64,000 nucleotides of DNA, from contig NZ_CP062231.1 of the NCBI RefSeq assembly GCF_024707525.1, forward strand, positions 5,617,501-5,681,500, given 5' to 3'. The stretch comes from Rhizobium sp. TH2 (GTDB taxonomy: Bacteria > Pseudomonadota > Alphaproteobacteria > Rhizobiales > Rhizobiaceae). A program made the translations under genes and the position numbers. Every line of letters begins with the position of its first letter. Positions within the stretch are counted from its first letter, which is position 1. Under the pieces are notes generated by a model. That model was not told the DNA's origin, ran no database searches, and saw nothing but the letters and a program-made list of their open reading frames with translations. Positions 17,428 through 26,280 of the stretch are shown in pieces.

Positions 17428-18738
17428 CTATCGCTTGGCCGGCGCGCCGACGCCGAGATTTTCGCGCAGCGTGCGGCCTTCATATTCGGTCCGGAACAGT
17501 CCACGCCGCTGGAGTTCAGGGATCACCATGGCCACGAAATCTTCGAGTCCTGAGGGAAACAGCGGCGCCATCACATTGAAACCATCCGCGGCACCGGCGA
17601 GGAAGCGCTCTTCCATCGCATCGGCAATCTGGGCTGGCGTGCCGAACACCTGCCAATGCCCGCGCGCGCCGGCGAAATTGCGGGCGAGATCGCGGATCGA
17701 CAGGTTCTCACGTTTTCCGAGATCGACGATCAATTGCTGGCGGCTTTGCATGGCCTGGGTCTGGGGGATATCCGGCAGCGGTCCATCGATCGGATGGGCG
17801 GAGAGATCGCCGATGCTGAGATAGCTCGCGAGCAGCGCCACGCCCACCGCATCCGGGATCAACTCCTGCAAAGCCTGGTATTTCGCCCGTGCCTCGCTTT
17901 CGGTCTCGGCCACGATCGGCGAGATGCCCGGCAAAATCTTGATGTCGTCCGGCTGCCGGCCGTATTTGACGAGCCGCTGCTTCACGTCGGCATAGTAGGC
18001 TCGCGCCTCGCCGATCGTCTGGGACGCGGCGAAGACGACATCGGCCGTCCGTGCCGCCAGTTCCTTGCCGACATCGGAGGCGCCAGCTTGCACCATGATC
18101 GGTCGGCCCTGCGGCGAGCGCGGACTTTCCAAAATGCCGTCCACCGTGAAATGCTTGCCTTTGTGATGAACGGGGTGAAGCCGCGCTGGATCGGCAAATT
18201 GCCCGCCGGCCAGATATGCCCCATCCTCCACGCTATCCCACAGCGCGAGCGCCGCATCGGCGAATTCCTCCGCCCGCTCGTAGCGTTCGGAGTGCGGCCT
18301 GAGCCCGCTGCTGGCAAAGTTCTCGGCTTCGAGTTCGCTTGCCGATGTCACCAAGTTCCACCCGGCTCGGCCGCCGCTCAGCTGGTCGATCGCGGCGAAG
18401 GTCCGCGCCAGGCCATAGGGCTCGTTATAGGTCGTCGATGCCGTGGCGACGAGGCCGATATGCGATGTATTGACGGCCAGTGCCGCCAGCAGACTGAGCG
18501 GTTCGAACATGGTCGACCGCGCGGCCTGGCTCGCCATATCTGGATTGCGCTCGCGGATCGCTGCTGCATCCTCAACGAACAACATGTCGAACTTGCCGCG
18601 CTCGGCAATCTGAGCCAACTCGATGAAATGCTCGATGCTCGTGCCGGCCGGCGCATAGGCATCCGGATGCCGCCAGGACGAAATGTGATGTCCTCCCGCC
18701 ATCAGGAAGGCGCCGAGTCTCATCTTGTGATCGCTCAT
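17428..18738 (-). CDS. LLM-class flavin-dependent monooxygenase, NtaA/DszA type
   Basis: 436 residues, the typical length for NtaA/SnaA/DszA-like FMNH2-dependent monooxygenases. Features: LGAFLMAGGHHISSWRHP at the start, FVEDAAAIRERNP, GRAGWNLVTSASELEAENF, and SPQGRPIMVQAG. These enzymes need an external flavin reductase, which is not encoded in this operon, and cleave C-N or C-S bonds (nitrilotriacetate, EDTA, dibenzothiophene sulfone). ATGA overlap with the smaller LLM gene upstream. In this operon it may cleave C-S or C-N in the imported compound (inference). Confidence 0.9.
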   Translation of the reverse strand: MSDHKMRLGAFLMAGGHHISSWRHPDAYAPAGTSIEHFIELAQIAERGKFDMLFVEDAAAIRERNPDMASQAARSTMFEPLSLLAALAVNTSHIGLVATASTTYNEPYGLARTFAAIDQLSGGRAGWNLVTSASELEAENFASSGLRPHSERYERAEEFADAALALWDSVEDGAYLAGGQFADPARLHPVHHKGKHFTVDGILESPRSPQGRPIMVQAGASDVGKELAARTADVVFAASQTIGEARAYYADVKQRLVKYGRQPDDIKILPGISPIVAETESEARAKYQALQELIPDAVGVALLASYLSIGDLSAHPIDGPLPDIPQTQAMQSRQQLIVDLGKRENLSIRDLARNFAGARGHWQVFGTPAQIADAMEERFLAGAADGFNVMAPLFPSGLEDFVAMVIPELQRRGLFRTEYEGRTLRENLGVGAPAKR

Positions 18739-19661
18739 GATGCGCGCTCCAGGCTGGCCGGATGGACTGGACGGGAAAGGCCGAGGCGGTCGCGCAATGT
18801 CGCACGCTTAAGTGCTGTCCGGAGCAGCCCGCGCCTGATCAATTCCGGCAGGATCGTCTCGATGAAGCTACCCAATTCCGCTGTCGTGGATGGCATGAGC
18901 ACAAAGCCATCGATCCCGCTTTCCGCTTCTCGTTCGAAAATATCTGCAACGTCGGCCGCCCCGCCGGTGAAGCCGGTGACGCTCTTGATAACGCGCACCT
19001 CTGCACGCTCACGCGCCACCTGGGCGATCGGCGCGCCATCAAGCACGAAAATCACATCCGCCAGATGCGCAACCGGCGAATTGCTGATCGCGGCCAACAC
19101 CGGCTTGCCCTGCGGCGAGCGATTGACATTCAGCGGCCCGCGAACCGAGAAATTCGCGCCTTTGTGGTTCAGCACATGCATCTTCTCGGGCACAAAGAAC
19201 CGTCCCGCCGCCTTGTCGTAGATAAAGGCATCCTCCTCCCAGCTATCCCAGAGCGCGCCGACCAGTTCGACATATTCCCGGTCCCGCACGTCGTTTGTCC
19301 CCGCAGCGATCGCCCAGCCGGCGCGGCCATGGCTGATCCAGTCGAGCGAGGCAAAGCGGCGGGCCAGATTATAGGGCTCATGCTGGTGCGTCGCGGCGGT
19401 GGCGATCAGGCCGATGTTCTTTGTCTTCGTGGCCAGCGCCGAAGCGAGTGTTGTGGGCTCGAAGGGAGTGGCGACTGGCGAAAGCGCATCGACCGGCCGC
19501 TCGCCCATGCTGTCGCCAAGCCAGACGAAGTCGAAGCCCGCCTCATCCGCCAGCAAGGCCTGTTTCAGCAAGGCGTCGAAACCGAGCGCTTCGCGCTTCG
19601 CACCCTGCCATGCCTCGGGGTCATGCCCGAAGGGCGTCAGGGAAAGACCGAGATGGATCAT
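18735..19661 (-). CDS. Second LLM-class flavin-dependent monooxygenase, short form
   Basis: 308 residues from ATG 19661, chosen because CGGAGG stands 6 bases upstream; a GTG at 19679 overlapping the ATPase stop is possible. It has the family features FVWLGDSMGE, YNLARRFASLDW, GRAGWAI and NRSPQGKPVLAA but is about 130 residues shorter than its neighbour: the middle of the C-terminal half is reduced. It may form a heteromer with the long form or act on the next intermediate. The pair has clearly diverged. Confidence 0.88.
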   Translation of the reverse strand: MIHLGLSLTPFGHDPEAWQGAKREALGFDALLKQALLADEAGFDFVWLGDSMGERPVDALSPVATPFEPTTLASALATKTKNIGLIATAATHQHEPYNLARRFASLDWISHGRAGWAIAAGTNDVRDREYVELVGALWDSWEEDAFIYDKAAGRFFVPEKMHVLNHKGANFSVRGPLNVNRSPQGKPVLAAISNSPVAHLADVIFVLDGAPIAQVARERAEVRVIKSVTGFTGGAADVADIFEREAESGIDGFVLMPSTTAELGSFIETILPELIRRGLLRTALKRATLRDRLGLSRPVHPASLERAS

Positions 19662-19675
19662 CGGAAACCTCCGGC

Positions 19676-20608
19676 TCACTTCGAAAAGATGGCGCTTCGC
19701 GTCAGTCGTCCAGTGGCGGTACCGGTCTCATCGACCACCGCCAGTTCGTCGCTATTGGCCGCGACCATCAAGGACAGCGCGTCACGCAAATTGACGCCCG
19801 CTTGCACAGTGGCGGGTGATTGCGACGAAACGCCGGCTTCCATGGCGTCGGCGACCGAAAACAGACCGAGCCGCTTGATCGCCCGGTCGATGCCGACGAA
19901 ATCGGCGACGAACCGGTCGGCGGGACGCGACAGGATCGCATCGGGCGTATCGTATTGCACGATCTTGCCCGTCCGCATGATGGCGATACGGTCGCCCAGC
20001 CTTATCGCCTCGTCGAGATCGTGGGTCACCAGCACCACGGTCTTCTTTACCCGGCTAAGGATCTGCTTGAATTCGTCCTGCAGCCGCGTCCTGACGATCG
20101 GGTCGATGGCCCCGAAGGGCTCGTCCATCAGCAGCACCGGTGGATCGGCCGCGAGCGCGCGGGCCACGCCGATGCGCTGGCGCTGGCCGCCGGAGAGCTG
20201 GCGGGGATAACGGTTGAGAAACTCGGCGGGATCGAGCCCGACGAGATGCAGCAGTTCATCGTTGCGCTTGGCGATCCTCGCCTTGTCCCAGCCCAGCAGG
20301 TTGGGCACCGCGGCGATATTCTCCGCGATCGTCATATGTGGAAACAACCCGACATTCTGGATGACGTAGCCGATATGCCGGCGCAGTTCCACCGGATCGC
20401 CCTTGGTCACCTCCGCGCCATTGACGAAGATCTTGCCTTCGCTCGGCTCGATCAGCCGGTTGATCATGCGCATGGTCGTGGTCTTGCCGCAGCCCGATGG
20501 GCCGATCAGCGCCACGGTCGAGCCCTCGGGCACTTCCATCGTCAGGTTGTCGACCGAGGCGACAGGGCTGCCGTCATAGCGCTTGGTCACGTTTTCCATA
20601 CGGATCAT
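19676..20608 (-). CDS. Quaternary-amine ABC transporter ATPase (OpuCA/ProV type)
   Basis: 310 residues. Walker A GPSGCGKTTT, signature LSGGQRQRIGVARAL, Walker B LLMDEPFGAID, H-loop VTHDLDEA. The C-terminal ~70 residues (SVADAMEAG, DELAVVDETG) form a CBS-like regulatory region, as in osmoprotectant ATPases where it senses ionic strength or nucleotides. Both ends overlap or nearly touch neighbours, so it belongs to the eight-gene operon. Confidence 0.92.
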   Translation of the reverse strand: MIRMENVTKRYDGSPVASVDNLTMEVPEGSTVALIGPSGCGKTTTMRMINRLIEPSEGKIFVNGAEVTKGDPVELRRHIGYVIQNVGLFPHMTIAENIAAVPNLLGWDKARIAKRNDELLHLVGLDPAEFLNRYPRQLSGGQRQRIGVARALAADPPVLLMDEPFGAIDPIVRTRLQDEFKQILSRVKKTVVLVTHDLDEAIRLGDRIAIMRTGKIVQYDTPDAILSRPADRFVADFVGIDRAIKRLGLFSVADAMEAGVSSQSPATVQAGVNLRDALSLMVAANSDELAVVDETGTATGRLTRSAIFSK

Positions 20609-21246
20609 GCGGCGGATCTTTCTGCAAAGAGGATTTTTTCGGTCCGGCCGAGGATGAATTCAGCGGAGAGCGCCAGAAGCGCGATGGGCACGGCGCCGAC
20701 CAGCAACCGCGACATATCCATGACGCTGATCCCGGTGGCGATGAAGTCGCCCAAGCCCCCGCCGCCGATGAACGGCGCGAGTGTGGCGCCTGCCAGCACC
20801 TGTACCGCCGCCGTCCGGGCGCCGGCAAACATGGCGGGTGCGGCGAGCGGAATGCGGATCTTGCGGAGCACTTCGCCCGTCGTCATGCCCATGCCGATCG
20901 CCGCCTCGATCGAATCGGGATCGACATCGCGCAGGCCGACATAGGCATTGAGCAGGATCGGCGGCAGCGCCAGCACGGTCAGCGCCACGATCGAGGGCAT
21001 CAGCCCGATGCCAAGGAGCGGCAACATGATGGCGAGGATCGCGAGGCTCGGAATGGTGCGCAGCCCGTTGATCGTGTTGATCACGGCGAAGGCGAGACCC
21101 TTGCGGTTGACGATCAGCACGGCCAGCGGCAGCGCGATGGCAAGCGCGATCACTAGGGAAATGCCCGACATGGTCAGGTGCTGTCCGAGCGCCCGCAGGA
21201 ATGCGGTCTGGTTGTTGTAGATCCATTCGACGGCGGATGTCAGCAT
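20605..21246 (-). CDS. Quaternary-amine ABC transporter permease (OpuCB/YehW type)
   Basis: 213 residues, five to six membrane segments. The EAA loop region DPDSIEAAIGMGMTTGEVLRKIRIPLA and GAGATLAPFIGGGGLG-like C-terminal glycine patch (about residues 160-175) are typical of BPD permeases for glycine betaine, choline and ergothioneine. It pairs with the second permease just upstream and overlaps the ATPase by 4 bases. Confidence 0.92.
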   Translation of the reverse strand: MLTSAVEWIYNNQTAFLRALGQHLTMSGISLVIALAIALPLAVLIVNRKGLAFAVINTINGLRTIPSLAILAIMLPLLGIGLMPSIVALTVLALPPILLNAYVGLRDVDPDSIEAAIGMGMTTGEVLRKIRIPLAAPAMFAGARTAAVQVLAGATLAPFIGGGGLGDFIATGISVMDMSRLLVGAVPIALLALSAEFILGRTEKILFAERSAA

Positions 21247-21256
21247 GGCATGCCCC

Positions 21257-21874
21257 TCACTGCCACCGGACCAGCAGGCGTTCGGCCCGGGTCAGGACAA
21301 GATCGAAGAACACGGCCAGAAGTGCGGTCAGCAGGCCGCCGACCAGAATCTTCTCGGCATATTCCTGGTCGATGCCGATCAGGATGATGGTGCCCAGCCC
21401 GCCGCCATCGATGAAGGCCGCAATCGTGGCGATGCCGATCGTCGTGACCAGCGCGATCCGCGATCCGGACAGAATAAGCGGCATCGCCAGCGGCAATTCG
21501 ATGCGGAAAAGCCTCTGCCACTTGCTGTAGCCCATGCCGTCGGCGGCATCGAGCACATCGGGCGACACGCCGCGCAATCCCGTCACGATATTGCGCAGCA
21601 GGATCAGCAGGCAATAGGACGACAGGCCGACGATCGCCGGCTCCATGCCGAGGCCGAGAAACGGGATCAGCAGGGCGAAGAGCGCCAGGCTCGGAATGAC
21701 GAATATGATGTTGGAGACGGTCAGCGCCACGGCATAAAGCCTCGGCCGGCGCGCGCAGATAATGCCGAGAACCAGCGCGATTGCCAGCCCGATCAGCACC
21801 GAGGTCACCGACAGCAGAAGATGCTGCCAGACGGCGAGCGCGATTTCGGGAATATGTTTGTGAGCCCAGCGCAA
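21257..21874 (-). CDS. Quaternary-amine ABC transporter permease (second)
   Basis: 205 residues from TTG 21874; AGGA lies 9 bases upstream and no in-frame ATG is near. About five membrane segments, the EAA loop around DVLDAADGMGYSKWQRLFRIELPLAMPL, and FIDGGGLGTIIL near the C-terminus. With its partner it makes a heterodimeric OpuC/YehWY-style channel. Ten bases separate it from the next permease gene. Confidence 0.9.
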   Translation of the reverse strand: MRWAHKHIPEIALAVWQHLLLSVTSVLIGLAIALVLGIICARRPRLYAVALTVSNIIFVIPSLALFALLIPFLGLGMEPAIVGLSSYCLLILLRNIVTGLRGVSPDVLDAADGMGYSKWQRLFRIELPLAMPLILSGSRIALVTTIGIATIAAFIDGGGLGTIILIGIDQEYAEKILVGGLLTALLAVFFDLVLTRAERLLVRWQ

Positions 21875-21967
21875 TTGGCAAACATCCTGTTGGCACGGGA
21901 AAATAACCGGCGAGGCTCGTTGAGCCTCGCCCGCATCTTATCGGTCGGAGCGATCAGAAACGAAAGA

Positions 21968-22840
21968 TCAGATGCCCTGTTCCTTCAGGAATTCGGCGGC
22001 GACGTCGGCCGGCTCTTCCTTGTCGCGCTCGACCTTGGCGTTCATCTCGCGCATGTTGTCGCTGGTCATCAAGGGGCTGACCTTGTTCAGCACTTCTGCG
22101 ATCTTCGGGTTCTTGGCGAGCGCATCCTGGCGAATGACCGGAACGAGGAAGTAGGGAGGGAAGAGCGCCTTGTCGTCCTCGAGGATCGTCAGCTTGTTCT
22201 CGGCGATCTGCCAGTCTGTGGTGAAGCCGTAGGACACATCGAGATCCTTGTTCATCACGGCGCTGTAACGAATGCCGAGCTTGGCGAAGACCTTGAATTC
22301 CCTGAACTCGATGCCGTAGACCTTCTTGAGGCCGGGCAGTCCGTCCTTGCGCTCGGAGAAGCCGCCTTCGGCGCCGAATATCAGGTCCTTGGAGACCGGG
22401 CCGAGATCGGTCAGCGTCTTGAGCTTGTACTTCTCAGCCGTCTCCGGAAGCGTGATGATCGCATAGCCGTTGTTGATCTTGGTCGGCTCGAGCAGGGTCA
22501 GTTGCAGGTTCTTTTCGTAATAGTCCTTGACCTCGCTATAAATCTTGTCGGCGGAGCCCGACAGGTCACCCTTGACGACGGCGGCCATCGCGGTGCCGGT
22601 ATATTCCGGGTAGAAATCGATCTCGCCGGTGGTCAGCGCCGTCTGGGCAACCAGCGTGGCGCCGAGATTGAGATGGCGCTCGACTTCGATGCCAGCCTTT
22701 TCCAGCGCCTGCGCATAGATTTCGGCGGCGACGAACTGTTCGGTGAAATTCTTGCTGCCGATCTTGACGGCATCGGCGGCGAAGGCGGGGGTGGCAAGCG
22801 CCAGACCCAGGACGGTAGCGAAAACGGTGTTCAATTTCAT
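21968..22840 (-). CDS. Quaternary-amine/osmoprotectant substrate-binding protein
   Basis: 290 residues with a signal peptide ending near PAFA|ADAVK (about residue 22). The mature start KIGSKNFTEQFVAAE and later GEIDFYPEYTGTAM are hallmarks of the OpuBC/OpuCC/YehZ group, which binds glycine betaine, choline, carnitine or ergothioneine through an aromatic cage. The ligand cannot be fixed from sequence, but the lyase homologue in the operon suggests a trimethylammonium amino acid. First gene of the operon, 66 bases downstream of an inverted repeat. Confidence 0.92.
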   Translation of the reverse strand: MKLNTVFATVLGLALATPAFAADAVKIGSKNFTEQFVAAEIYAQALEKAGIEVERHLNLGATLVAQTALTTGEIDFYPEYTGTAMAAVVKGDLSGSADKIYSEVKDYYEKNLQLTLLEPTKINNGYAIITLPETAEKYKLKTLTDLGPVSKDLIFGAEGGFSERKDGLPGLKKVYGIEFREFKVFAKLGIRYSAVMNKDLDVSYGFTTDWQIAENKLTILEDDKALFPPYFLVPVIRQDALAKNPKIAEVLNKVSPLMTSDNMREMNAKVERDKEEPADVAAEFLKEQGI

Positions 22841-22905
22841 TGGATGCCTCTCAACGTTAGATCCACGGATTTACTACAGCAGGAACATCGGTCGGGCGCG
22901 AATAA

Positions 22906-22924
22906 ATCTACCAATTATGTAGAT
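22906..22924. promoter_or_regulatory. Inverted repeat upstream of the betaine-type operon
   Basis: ATCTAC-N7-GTAGAT, perfect 6-base arms, in an AT-rich patch of the 165-base gap before the operon. No regulator gene is in the operon, so an unlinked factor would have to bind. The surroundings on the minus strand hold TACATAAT, a possible -10, inside the repeat. Candidate only. Confidence 0.4.
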
Positions 22925-23005
22925 TATGACGAAAAACAAAACTCCCGATGAACCGGCATGGAACCGATGACTGCGTATGTCCCGTGCTAGCGGCTGCTTC
23001 CTGAC

Positions 23006-24556
23006 CTAGCCCTGCAACAGGGACTTGTATTTGATCTCCATGTCTCCGCGCACGATCTTGCCGGTTGTGCTGCGCGGAAAATCTTCGAAAGGGACGAAAT
23101 GCACTTGCCGGGGCCGCTTGTAGCCGGCCAGCGCCTGGCGGCACATCGTCTCGATATCGGTCTCGGTGAGGCTCTCGCTCTTCCGCGCGACGAAGGCGAC
23201 GGGCACTTCTCCCCATCGGTCGTCCTGCTTGCGCACCACGATGGCATCGAGGATTCGCGGATCGGCGAGTAGTACCCGCTCGATCTCGGCGGGATAGATG
23301 TTCTCTCCACCCGATTTGATCATGTATTTCGCGCGGTCCACGAAGTCGAATGTCCCATCCGGATTGCGGGTGAAGAGGTCGCCCATGCGGAACCAGCCAC
23401 CGCTGAAATCCTTGATATTGGTGTACTCCGCGTTCCAATAGCCGCTGAACACGGTTGGGCCGCGCACGGCAGCCTCGCCCGGTTCTCCGGTTGGCACGAC
23501 CGCACCCTCGGCATCGACCAGCCGCACATCACACAGCGAACTCTTGCGCTTGGAGAGCGAGGTCGGAATGGTTCCCGACGGAATGAGCCCGGCAGACATC
23601 GGTGCTAACCCGGTCTCTGTAGCGCCGAAGCTGTTGAGATAAGGCGCGTTGGTCAGCCCCGAGAGTTCGGCGATCAAGGCATGCGGCACGAGATCGGCCA
23701 GCGCCCCGACCGCGCGTATGCTCTTCACGCTATGCCTGCCCTCGCGCAGGATCGCGACCACTGGCTCAATCGTCCCCGGCATCAGCAGCATCCAGCCAAG
23801 GCTGGCGCTCTCCATGATCGAGACGATCTCTTCCGGCATATAGCCATCGACGACATGCACCGTCGATCCCGACATCAGGCTCGACAGCGACGGATCGCTG
23901 CCGCCCATGTGGAACAAGGGCGCCCAGGCGATATAGCCGTCGTCCTCGGTGACGCGCATGTCCATCCGCATCACTGCCATGCGGGCGATCTCGGCGCGAT
24001 GGCTGATCAGCGCGCCTTTCGGGAACCCCGTCGAGCCGCTGGTATAGAGGATGAGCAGACCGTCTTCCGGATCGACCTCCGGCAGTTCCGCCAGCGCCGT
24101 ATGTGCGGCGATCATCGCTTCATGGTCCGCCTCGATCACCTTGACCGGCAGGTCGCCGAGATCGACCCGTTCCATCCGCGGGCAATAGCGCTCCGACACC
24201 ACCAGTAGCGATGGCGAGACGAGCTTGATGCAGTGTTCCAGCTCATCAGGGGACAGCCGCCAGTTCTGGCAGGCCAGGATCGCGCCGATGCAGGCGGAAG
24301 CCAGTTCCCATTCGAGATATTCGTGCCGGTTTTCCGAGACGAGCGCGATCCGGTCGCCGCGCGAGATGCCGAGCGCCTGCAGGGCAGCCGCCAGTTTCAA
24401 AACGCGCTCATGAAGCGCCGCGTAGCTGCGTTGCGTCGTGCCCTGGGCAATCGCGATCGCCTCGGGTGTATATTCGGCCCGGGCGGCGAAAAGTCCGAAC
24501 ACGGTGAGCGCGCCGGATTTCGCGATATTGGCCTGAACCTGCGATCTTTCCTTCAC
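23006..24556 (-). CDS. Acyl-CoA synthetase (AMP-forming), class I ligase
   Basis: 516 residues. AMP-binding motif LYTSGSTGFPKGA, SFGATETGLAP, GWFRMGDLFTRNPDG and the C-terminal catalytic-Lys region PRSTTGKIVRGD. It activates a carboxylic acid to its CoA thioester; similar proteins take medium- or long-chain and aromatic acids. It follows the TetR gene by 24 bases and ends an ECH-TetR-ligase operon. The next operon downstream on the same strand is the betaine-type one, but a promoter-like gap separates them. Confidence 0.9.
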   Translation of the reverse strand: MKERSQVQANIAKSGALTVFGLFAARAEYTPEAIAIAQGTTQRSYAALHERVLKLAAALQALGISRGDRIALVSENRHEYLEWELASACIGAILACQNWRLSPDELEHCIKLVSPSLLVVSERYCPRMERVDLGDLPVKVIEADHEAMIAAHTALAELPEVDPEDGLLILYTSGSTGFPKGALISHRAEIARMAVMRMDMRVTEDDGYIAWAPLFHMGGSDPSLSSLMSGSTVHVVDGYMPEEIVSIMESASLGWMLLMPGTIEPVVAILREGRHSVKSIRAVGALADLVPHALIAELSGLTNAPYLNSFGATETGLAPMSAGLIPSGTIPTSLSKRKSSLCDVRLVDAEGAVVPTGEPGEAAVRGPTVFSGYWNAEYTNIKDFSGGWFRMGDLFTRNPDGTFDFVDRAKYMIKSGGENIYPAEIERVLLADPRILDAIVVRKQDDRWGEVPVAFVARKSESLTETDIETMCRQALAGYKRPRQVHFVPFEDFPRSTTGKIVRGDMEIKYKSLLQG

Positions 24557-24580
24557 CTCGATTTCCTCCCGTCCAAGGCT

Positions 24581-25294
24581 CTAGCCTGCCGCCGCCGCTG
24601 CCGATCTCTCCAGGCGTTCCACGGCGTTCTCCAGGCGTTGCAGCATCGCGGCCTGGCCGCCCAAGGCAGGCGAATCGCCCGGCGTCTGAAGGCCTCCCAG
24701 CACGAGATCGACGATCTGGTCGGCAACGTGATCAGGATCGAAATCACCCTCGCCGCGAAGATAGGCCCAAGTGCGATGCTCGACGCAGCCATAGATCATG
24801 TCACGCACCAGTCTGAGCGACAGGCCGGCGCGCAACTCGCCGGTGGCGATGCCTTCATGCACGATATCCAGCGTCCGCCTTGTATATTGCCGGTTCAGTT
24901 CGAACACGGCGGTATTGGTATATTCCGATCCGCTGCGGACGATCTGGAACATCTGCCGGCACAGCGCCGGGTCCTCGTGAACCGTCGCGAGATGGCGCCA
25001 GATCATGAAGCGCAGCCGGTTCCGCGTGCCCGATATGCCGGTCAGCTGCCGGTCGTAATCCGACAGCATGGCATGATACCAGTTCTCGATGACCTTGATG
25101 AACAGGTCGCGCTTGTTGTCGAAATAGCGGTAGATGCTGCCTTCCACCACTGCGGCGCGCTCCGCGATGTCCGATATCAGCGCGTCGTCATAGCCCTTCT
25201 CGCGAAAGACCTGGGTCGCCGCTTCCATGATGTCGGAGACCCGCCGCTCGCGGGAAAGCCGGAATACCTGCCGTCTGCCGTTCGGTTCACGCAA
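24581..25294 (-). CDS. TetR-family regulator, YcdC/FadR-like
   Basis: 237 residues with a probable TTG start at 25294 overlapping the crotonase stop by 8 bases. The N-terminal HTH comprises DIMEAATQVFREKGY, then EGSIYRYFDNKRDLF. The ligand domain is highly similar over its full length to the TetR at 62943-63647 (shared GSIYR.F.NKRDL, DPALCR/REPALAR, YGC.EHRTWA). It probably senses an acyl-CoA and represses this operon and perhaps the divergent Liv operon. An extra start further downstream cannot be ruled out. Confidence 0.88.
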   Translation of the reverse strand: MREPNGRRQVFRLSRERRVSDIMEAATQVFREKGYDDALISDIAERAAVVEGSIYRYFDNKRDLFIKVIENWYHAMLSDYDRQLTGISGTRNRLRFMIWRHLATVHEDPALCRQMFQIVRSGSEYTNTAVFELNRQYTRRTLDIVHEGIATGELRAGLSLRLVRDMIYGCVEHRTWAYLRGEGDFDPDHVADQIVDLVLGGLQTPGDSPALGGQAAMLQRLENAVERLERSAAAAAG

Positions 25295-26147
25295 TGCCCG
25301 CTCCGCCCATGCCTGCGCCGTTGACGGCGAAGGCGGGTGCCCGCCGCTCCCGGAACGCTGTCATGCCCTCTTTCCAGTCCGGCCCGGCCGCTGCGACAGC
25401 CACCGTATCGAGCGCCAGCTGATCGGCTTCATCGGGCGAGGCCGTCTCGGCGCGGTAGATGCCTCGCTTGGTGAGGTTGATCGTGATTGGACTGCAGAGA
25501 AGCAGCCGCCGCGCCAGCGCCAGCGCCGCATCGCCGAGCGCATCGGCTTCGTACACGGCATTGACCAGACCGATCCGGAGAGCATCGTTCGCCGGCCACT
25601 GGTCGGCGAGCAGCGCCACCTCCAGCGCCCTTGCTCGGCCGAGAATATGCGACAGGATCTGGATGCCGCCGGCGCCTGCCACGGCACCCAGCCGCGCCTC
25701 CGTCAGGCCGATCTTCGCATCGGCCGACATCAGCCGGAAATCGCAGGCCAGCGCCAGTTCGCAGCCGCCGCCCAGCGCAAAGCCGTTGATCGCGGCGATC
25801 GTCGCGAATGGCGCATGCTGCAGCGAGCGGAAGAGATCGATGATCGGTCGTACATAGAGGTCGCGGATCGCCATCGGATCATTGGAATATGGCGACGCCG
25901 GATCTGTGAAATATTTGACATAGGCGCCGCCGCAAAACGCCTTGCCGGTGCCGGTGATGATCACCACCCGCGCCCGTGCGGCGGTGGCCTCCTTGATGGC
26001 GGTATCCAACGCCAGGACCATCTCGTTGGTCAGCGTATTGAGCGTCTGCGGGCTCGATAGCGTGACCAGCGCGACATCCTCGATCGGCCAGTCCAGCCGC
26101 ACGTCTATGCGGTCGTGTTCATGTGTATCAGGGTTGAGCCTGTTCAT
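25287..26147 (-). CDS. Enoyl-CoA hydratase/isomerase (crotonase family)
   Basis: 286 residues from ATG 26147 with TTTTGGAGGC upstream; in-frame ATGs further upstream lack an SD. Oxyanion-hole motif AFCGGAYVK and GFALGGGCELALACD, then TEARLGAVAGAGG; both catalytic glutamates of a true hydratase are present. Converts 2-enoyl-CoA to 3-hydroxyacyl-CoA. First gene of the minus operon, divergent from the Liv-type importer. Confidence 0.88.
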   Translation of the reverse strand: MNRLNPDTHEHDRIDVRLDWPIEDVALVTLSSPQTLNTLTNEMVLALDTAIKEATAARARVVIITGTGKAFCGGAYVKYFTDPASPYSNDPMAIRDLYVRPIIDLFRSLQHAPFATIAAINGFALGGGCELALACDFRLMSADAKIGLTEARLGAVAGAGGIQILSHILGRARALEVALLADQWPANDALRIGLVNAVYEADALGDAALALARRLLLCSPITINLTKRGIYRAETASPDEADQLALDTVAVAAAGPDWKEGMTAFRERRAPAFAVNGAGMGGAGIA

Positions 26148-26216
26148 GTCTTTGCCTCCAAAAGCTTGACCCCTGTCCGGCATTTTGCCGTTGACAAACG
26201 AAAAGCTTTGCCCGTT

Positions 26217-26229
26217 AATGAGCATCATT
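26217..26229. promoter_or_regulatory. Short palindrome between divergent operons, candidate TetR site
   Basis: AATGA-GCA-TCATT lies in the 322-base gap (26148-26469) between the crotonase and livF. The half-sites resemble the ATGA/TCAT core of the longer palindrome at 62220-62248, which precedes another TetR gene. The rest of the gap shows no clear promoter; it contains the small ORF at 26281. Short site, low weight. Confidence 0.3.
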
Positions 26230-26280
26230 CATCATCGTTCGCTTTCAGGCAAGCGTTTAGTTGTGTCGAGGAGGACAAAG

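Noticed and set aside
17656..19221. A 521-residue plus-strand open frame
   Set aside because: Antisense of the two LLM monooxygenases, without any recognisable domain or SD.
21245..22951. A 568-residue plus-strand open frame
   Set aside because: It lies opposite the betaine permease and binding-protein genes, which carry clear family motifs; its translation is low-complexity Asp/Gln/Arg-rich, typical of the antisense of GC-rich genes.
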